Assembly: GCA_030142905.1 (NCBI GenBank) | Contig: JASJOG010000033.1 | Location: forward strand, 1,116,001 to 1,180,000 | Direction of reading: 5' to 3' | Length of the DNA stretch: 64,000 nt | From: Heliopora coerulea | Lineage: Eukaryota; Cnidaria; Anthozoa; Scleralcyonacea; Helioporidae | Shown: positions 51,301 to 59,400 of the stretch, in pieces | Layout: each line of letters starts with the position of its first letter | Numbering within the stretch: the stretch's first letter is position 1 | Program-made: the position numbers and the translations under genes | The notes under the pieces: model-generated | Databases searched by the model: none | What the model was told of the DNA's origin: nothing | Seen by the model: the letters and a program-made list of their open reading frames with translations, nothing else

Positions 51301-52540
51301 GATTGTACCAACGAAAAACTCATTTCTTTCTTCGTCTTGTTCGTTGTTTGTTTCAATGTTGTTAACTGCTTTCGATTGACAGACTGTGGAGAAGTGGTTC
51401 CATTTTCTACAGTAGTTACATATCTTTCCATACGCTGGGCATTTTCCTTTTTGATGTGTGTATCCGCAATATTTACAGATTCTCGATTGCTCGTTGCCTC
51501 TTAACATTCTAGGACCGTTTGCTCTTGGTCTTTGTGAGCTCGGATCGTGTGTTTCTCGGCGATTACGTTTTATAGCGTCTACGTGATCAATAAGAGGACT
51601 TGTTTGCATTTCTTCTACCTGTTTCTTAGTTGCTTCGGCAGCGCGACAGATTGTTATCGCTTTGTCTAGAGTTAGATCGGTTTCTCGTAGCAACCTTTCT
51701 CTTACTTTTGCGTCTTGAATACCAGCGACAATCCTGTCTCTAATTAGGCTGTCTCTTAAAGTGCCAAATTCACAATGACGACTTCGTGACTTAAGCTCCG
51801 TGACAAATTCATCGATATTTTGCTCGTTGGTTTGATTGTATGTGAAGAACTTGAAGCGAGTATAAGGCAGGTTCTTCTTGGGGGTAAAGTACTCGTCAAA
51901 TCTGGCCTAGCTTCATTTCATTCCCGTCCTCAAACGTGAAAGTGTAGTATATGTCTCGAGCTTTCTCGCCTGTCGTCGTCAGAAGTCTAGATGTCTTTAC
52001 GTCCTCGCCTTTGTCATTTGATTCAGTAGCCGTTAAGTAGAATTTAAATTCTTTCTTCCATCTTTCCCAGTTTTCGCTCAGGTTTCCTTCAAAGCTTAGC
52101 TCCTTTGGTGGGCTGAATTTATTCATTTTGCTATCCCACTCCTGACACCATGTAAGAAGTCACGCTCTTGTCACAATCCAAGTTGAACTAAACTTTATTG
52201 AAATATAAACCCGTTGTTTTTAGGTTAGTTAGTGATTAATTAACCCAATGTTGAAATGACGTAACACTCATTACAGATAGCAAACTATTTAAATAAACAT
52301 TTTTCTACAATTCAATTTTTTAATTCACCCGTCCACCTATTCACCCATCCACCCATCTAACCATCCACCATCCATCCATCCATCTATCCATCCATCAACC
52401 CATCCACCCATCCACGCATCCACCCGTCCACCCATCAATTCACCCACCCATCCATCCACCCATCCACCCACACACACACACATATACAGTACACACACAT
52501 TCAAACATACACACATACACACGTACACACACACAAACAC

Positions 52541-52573
<33 letters not shown>

Positions 52574-53235
52574 GTAGTGAGATTTTGCTTAAGAGTATAT
52601 GGTTGCTACTCCGAGTTTCACGCGTATGCGATCTTCAGGCAACTGAAACAGCGCCGATTCATTGTCTCCTTTTTCTCTGTTCATTGACGTCATGGTTTGC
52701 GTGGGTTGGATGACCCATCGCTATTGTCCTCGTGTGGCTTGTCTTTGAGATGAGAAATCTGTTCCGGTGTCTGCACTTTGAGACGATCTCCGATCGTTTG
52801 TTGAGAAGGTTCTTTAGGTGGTTTTTTAGGCGTGCTTTCATAATGCAAAACTTTTCCTCCAGGCAAAGGTTACATCTTTTTGCTCCGCTTGTGTAGGCCG
52901 CGGCTCTTTTCACGATCGCCCATTTTATATCGAAAGATTGGCTATTTGATTTTAGATCCCATAAATCATCTAAGATCCCATAAATCATATGGGATCTAAA
53001 ATCAAGCCACACGAGGACAATAGCGATGAGTCATCCAACCCACGCAAACCATGACGTCAATGAACAGAGAAAAAGGAGACAATGAATCGACGCTGTTTCA
53101 GTTGCCTGAAGATCGCATACGCGTGAAACTCGGAGTAGCAACCATATACTCTTAAGCAAAATCTCACTACATTTAAGCTCTGCCCCATATGGTATCGAGC
53201 ACTCTTGGATTCATCGTAAACATTATCATCTCAGT

Positions 53236-53267
<32 letters not shown>

Positions 53268-53272
53268 GATGT

Positions 53273-53320
<48 letters not shown>

Positions 53321-53414
53321 GGACTACGTAGTTAAATGTAATTAGTCGTCTGATGATCGCGTAAGCGTGAAACACGGTGTAACGACAGTTGCTCAAAGCT
53401 ATAACTTAATAGAC

Positions 53415-53446
<32 letters not shown>

Positions 53447-56400
53447 TCCTTCTATCTCCCATCCATTCATCCATCCGTCCGTCTGCTCGTGAGATCATCC
53501 GTCAGTCTGTCTCTTTTTTCTACCGTTTGTTTGTTCCTTCGTTGATTAGCTCAGTCGTTTGTTATTTAATAATCTATTCGTTTAGTCACTGGAAATTTCT
53601 AATATCCAACACTGTTTAACTATTCTAGGGAGACCCTGGACAAATAGGTCCTCAAGGCAAACAGGGAGAAATCGGGAACACGGTAACATAAAACACTTGA
53701 TTCTTTTTTCAGTTGTGATCCCTTTTGAAGGAACTTACACCTTTGTAATGATATTTTACGGTAACAACCTAACAGGGAGAACAAGGTCCCGAAGGTCGTC
53801 GAGGAAGACGAGGAGACACGGTAAATTTGGTATTACTTATGTTGCAGTCGTCATTTAAATCATTAGTAAATCTTAAAATGTTATTGAAATGTTGAACTGA
53901 ATAGTCGAGTGATCATTTTGAAACCTAATTTGTTGTAAATGGTAATTTATTAAATTTGCTTTAAAAGCATTTTTCACGATAAGTAATCAATTTTTTTCAT
54001 AGAGATTCTCTGCCGTGTCGTCTTCCTGGCTTTTTAAAGTTGTGACCTGCAAAATTTTTGCACGATTATATTTCCCTGTTTCATTGTTTTGTTATTTGAC
54101 TTTAACAGGGGATAATGGGTCATTCTGGAAGTATGGGTGAACGTGGAGGCAAAGGCGAAGAGGTATTAGAATAGACAAACACTTTGTGGTTTGGTTGTTT
54201 AAAATATGGATAGCTTATCCAATGAATAAGACCTGTCTACAGGATTGTTTAACTATCAGAGGATGGAAAGACAAGAAGAGTGAACAGCGTTATCCATATT
54301 TTGAACTACGATACTTATGAACTAGATCTATTTATCCTCTAAAGACGGAGATATCTACCAAATAACAAATTATCCAATTACACAACTGACTGCATAAACG
54401 ATTTATCTTTTTATATTCTTTGTTTGTCAGTGTCAGTCTCCAACAGGGTTTTCTTGGACGTCTGTCTTAATCCTTTGTCCGCCATAGAACGCTAAATTGT
54501 GTTTCTTACAGCTACGTCGGCGTAACTTCGCCCATAGAAAGTGACAAACGTCTATTATTCCAAAGGATATGGTCAATGACAGATACGTCACAATGAATAG
54601 GATAAAGTGCCCTACCTAGCTGCTAAGCATGACTTAGAAAGGACAAAAAACAATTTATAAAGTTCCATTTAGTATTTTCTAGTTACTTGTGATATTTTTG
54701 AAGACTGAAACCATTTTAAATTCTATTAATTCATCCAATTTTATGGTCAATTTATTTACTCTTTATCACCTTCTGCAGCTGAATATTTTTGAGGTCTTTT
54801 AGATCAATCCACTTAGTACGTGATTCTGCACGATATGTTCATTGAAGCCCGAGATTCTCCCACATTTAAAAGCAAATGGAATGCTCTGCCGAGTATAGAG
54901 CAAAAAGTAACTCATCCCCAGTCCGGGAGACGAACGGGTGAACGTGTGTGGGTGAAATTCTGTAGAGGCTCTGCTTCAGGGAAATCACTTTTCCCATGAG
55001 AAGGGTAATATAGGAGTAGAGATGGAAGCTCTTTTTGCTCGCTAGTTTGGTAATTTGATCATTCATAACTAACAAATCTAAAATTGTGCTTGGACACTTG
55101 ATTGGACAATTTGTTACAGATGAAAACCCGATGAACAGAAGAAAGGTCGTAAATGACCTTATTGCCTGCCTGAGGAGTAAATAAACTGTCAAAACGGGTA
55201 AAAATAATGTTCCTTTTCTCGGTTTTAAACTGAAGTTTTTAGATCAAACATCTTTGCTATTTTATTCCTAGTTTCGGTTTTACTTTTCGTCGAAATACTG
55301 CGGTTAAGTCATCGTGAAACGTTAGACATTTATGAGTTGACTTGCTTTTTCTATAATTCTCCTACCAAGTTTATTAAGTATTAAAACCTTGTCAAAAAAA
55401 AAAGACAAAATGTCATTAGAAAGACTGAAACGGACATCTAACACAACCGCGTCGAAGACTAAACTAACGTTCAAAGTCACCGCGCAGGAGACTGAGATTG
55501 ACGTCCAAAAACTCCCATATCTGGCTTCACTCTTTGGACCATTAATTGGCTTGAGTTACCCTTCCAGTTCTAATCGAGTTTAGAGCTCCATTCCACTCCA
55601 CTTTAATCTGCTCTACTCTACTCTACTCTGCTCTACTCGATTCTATATAACCTCTCTACTCTACTCTATTCTGCGCTGCACTGCTCTGCACCGTTCTGTT
55701 TTACTCTGCGCTCCACGGCTCTCCACTGCTCTGCTCTGCTCTTCTCTACTGCACTCTCTCCTACTCTACTCCACTTCACTCCACTCTACTCCACACTACA
55801 CTACACTCCACCCTACTCAACTCAACTCTCCATTCTACTCTAGTCAACTCTAGTCTACTCCTCTCAGTTCTGCTCTACTCTGCTCTATTCTGCTTTACTC
55901 TGCTTATTCTCTAACTCTATTCGACATTACCATTTCGCTACAAATTTGCTGCACGTTACTTTCAACAACGTTCTGTATCATATTTTTACATAGCAAGAAC
56001 TGTAAATGTAAGAATTCAAACTTGTGCTAAGTGAAAGTAAATATCATGCAAATAATGTGATATGTATATTTTATAGGGAAGTCAAGGAAATCCAGGACAT
56101 CAAGGTAAACGCGGTGAAGATGGGCAGCAAGTAAGTAACGAGAATTTCTATTTTACCCTTATTTTTCCTGCAGGACTCATCTACGCATTTTCACAAACAA
56201 TGGACCCACGTCAACATATTCACATGCCAACTTATAAAAGACCTGATCCAACGCTTAAATCTCACATATACCTTTGACCTTCAGTGTAGCATGTTTCAAA
56301 CAAATGTCAACGCAAAGAACCAGGTATATTAACATAGGCGAGCCTAAGACTTTCTACTTGACTCTGAAAATGCCACTGAGGCGTAGTGGCCAAGTTCCGA

Positions 56401-59400
56401 AGAATCGTTAGTTTCATTTATATTATTTATATTAGTGATATTGAAACGCAGGACATTTTTCTGCTATTAATTCTGGAGGGAGCATAAATTGAATTGAACA
56501 AATGAAATAGCAGAGCATTTAAAAGAGGAAAAAAATGGGAAAAGGGAAAAATTCATGCATGAAAGGATTAATAAAGGAGCGTTGCATCCTTGCCTGCATA
56601 GCATGTGTGCATGTTGACCCAATGCTTGGATTTCCCGCATTATAAATATACATTAGAGATTTGGTAGGTTTCTGATATGCAACTATTTTTTATTAGGAAT
56701 AATCACTCCTTACCCCTAATTTCGTTTCCTTGCACAGAGCCTCTGCACAAATTCTAACTTCTCTAAAATATTAAAATCGTCATATTATTATGAAAACAAA
56801 ACATCAGAGTCCTAGGTCTTTGTTGTGTTCGATATTTAGAATTGCATTTTTAAGAATTTGACATCATTCATCATTGAGTGTTCAATGATACAATATTACT
56901 TTTCCACTTACCACTGCCGCTTCAAAACAGATAATCGACAATTATTGGAAAGTTTAGAAATTTGTGACTTCTCTGTTTATCAGTGTGATTTACGAAATAA
57001 TCGAAAACTGTCATAAAATTTAACCATGATAGTTTGTTACTAAGATAAAACTCGAAATGACATAGAAATGGTAAAATTCCTTGTCTATCACGACAAATAA
57101 CTCTTTTTGACATCGATGTATGACTCATCTTGGGTAAAAGTGTCTATTATTTTACACTAATTGTAGCATTCACTGCTTGCAGGGTCGGACAGGCGATATT
57201 GGCTTGGCAGGGCCAGCAGGCATACCCGGACTTCGGGTAAGAACACCAGACAGTTTGCTCTGAAGAGCATGTGAAATGTAAAAATAAGTTTGCGGGAAAC
57301 TCTCGCACGTGAAAATTATGCAAACTGCTTTTACACCTTTCCTCTATCTCCCTTCGTTCTAGAGATACTATAATTTCTTTGACATGTAAATCGCACAACT
57401 TTATAAGTCAACATGTCTAATGACTTTTTCGGAAGTGCGGTATATCTGAAACTGCACCTGATTCTGTATGTATCCCATTGTACTGAACATGTAATGTTTG
57501 AAGAAATTTTGTTGAGTGATGTTAAAGTACATATGTCATTTTCCAGTAACCAGAATTAACAAAAGCAAAACGGTTTTTGAGATGGTTGAATATTTACTTC
57601 GACCATGTTAAGCAGAAAACAAGACGTGTAGATACAAAAGAAGTACTAAGATATCGTTAAAAACAAACATGTAAACCTATACCGCCATTTAACAAATTGA
57701 AAAATGTTAACGCGATGAAAGAAGGAACCAAATGCCCCATAACAAATTCCTTATTAGGTAAAGTAAAGTGCATTTATTTATACCGGATAACCCTATCAGC
57801 TATCTAAGCTGTTCTCCCTAGAGGTCCAGTAAGGGCCATCCCCCATGGGTCCAGTGTTACTACAGGAGGAAACCGGAATACCCGGAGAAAACCTGCGATG
57901 CTTGGTATAGCCAAACTGGACAACACTCTTCTCACATATAACAAAGGTAACTTAATTAGATAACTGCACAGAGCCGCAACCGAACCCTAGTCACAGTGGT
58001 GAGAGACACGTGCACTACCACTGTGCCATCAGCACCACTACTTATTAACATCTTTTGTTCCGTCAGTACTACAAAGTATTTGCTCTAAGATTTTCGCCAA
58101 GACCTCGCTTCTTCGTCGCTCGGTTTGCAGGAGATACTCACGGAAATACTTTCCTATACAGACCTCACACTCAGTTAATGAGTAATAAATGTGCTGTTAT
58201 TATTTGTATGTGTTAAGAATAGATTTATTTGGAATTCCTGGCAAGGTATAGGTAAGGTAGGAACTAGAGATAGATGAAGGTAGACATTTGTTCATTGTAG
58301 TGGATATTTATACCACATAGCACAGCTGTTTAACGTTTTATGTACTGATGAATACATTTTGTAAGGAGTATCCCACATAATAGAGCCTGCTCGAGACCAC
58401 CACATTCCTACATCCGGCCCTGTTAGTAAGTCATTATACAGGTTGACGTAAACGGTTGTGTCATTTGCATAGCAGACAAACCTTATGTCTCGAGAACGAA
58501 GCGAGATAAGGAAGAGTTGTAAAGACCAATCTTCGCAGCTTTAGAAGTTTTTTCATATAGAGAGTTTCTTTCGAACTTGCTTTAAAGTTTTATATGCCCT
58601 TTAGTACAAGCATTTTGCCTCATGGATATCTCACAACTGAAATTATATTTAAACATTTTTATAACATGCATTTTGTTAGGAAATGGAGTAATGTAACAGT
58701 AATCTCGTGAGTGTTGAGCGTTGAGATTAATTTAGAGCAGGATCTCATCAGGGATTGATGATGGATGAGCACAAACCTAGCCAATACGCCAGTAATAAAA
58801 AGCGAATATAGATATAGTATATCTGGCAGAAATGCTTATATTTGTTTTACTGAATCGCTTCAAATTCAAACCTGTATGCCTTACAAATTACCAAAAAATA
58901 GAATATGCAATTTAAGCTAGAAAGGAGTAGAGATCTGATTTCTTTCCTTTTTTCCTAGGGGCAATATGGTGAGCCAGGCATGGACGGTCCAGATGGATTA
59001 ATTGGACCTAAGGTAAGTCATAGCGTATGAAGAATCAGAATGGATGTTTCCCTCAAATTTATACATTGGACTGATTCTTAATAAGCATTCGATTTCAAAG
59101 AATTTGTCAGGCTATACGTATTGGAAAATATTTTTCCCGCCTTAATTTTAACACAAATTACCATCGTTGGCGGCGAAAGATGTGGGGCGGTGCATACCGC
59201 TCACCTCCTGCCAAAATTTTAGGAAGTTTAAATGTAAAAGAATTTGAATTAGCATTTTCATACTTTGATTTTGTGAATAAGGGTATGAATTGAGACTAGA
59301 CATTCTTCCACTATTAAATGTTAGACAAGGTCAAAAGCAAGTTTGTAGTATAGGCCTAAAAATATTGGGAAGGGTTAGCCCCCGGGTGAGAAATATTGGG

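Larger units (their letters stand above)
47934..52275 (-). mobile_element. Ty3/Gypsy LTR retrotransposon, full length
   Basis: 4342 bp, minus orientation, with 125-bp LTRs beginning TGTAAGAAG and ending CATTACA. It is flanked by the 5-bp target GATAG (47929-47933, 52276-52280). It has a tRNA-Leu-type primer-binding site, a polypurine tract and the gag-protease-RT-RNaseH-integrase order of Ty3/Gypsy. The LTRs differ at three sites, so insertion is fairly young. One frameshift and two in-frame stops disable it. Clade not settled (Mag-like by impression). Confidence 0.95.
52571..53171. mobile_element. Palindromic Penelope-like element 3 with hammerhead motifs
   Basis: Arms 52571-52742 and 53001-53171 are near-identical inverted copies. 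The centre (minus strand, about 52743-52980) encodes the end of a PLE-type protein. Each arm carries a hammerhead-like motif facing outward. The structure repeats the palindrome plan of the elements at 11428 and 30590. Confidence 0.85.
46487..53628. other. Collagen intron 15 (7.1 kb)
   Basis: This intron takes in a (CATC)n tract, a LINE relic, the Ty3/Gypsy element, a second (CATC)n tract and the palindromic PLE with hammerhead motifs. The first 850 bases (46487-47334) show no gene. Confidence 0.8.

Noticed and set aside
54448..54480. CAACAG|GGTTTTCTTGGACGT as a further collagen exon
   Set aside because: It reads GFLGRLS then a stop, with no donor before the stop.
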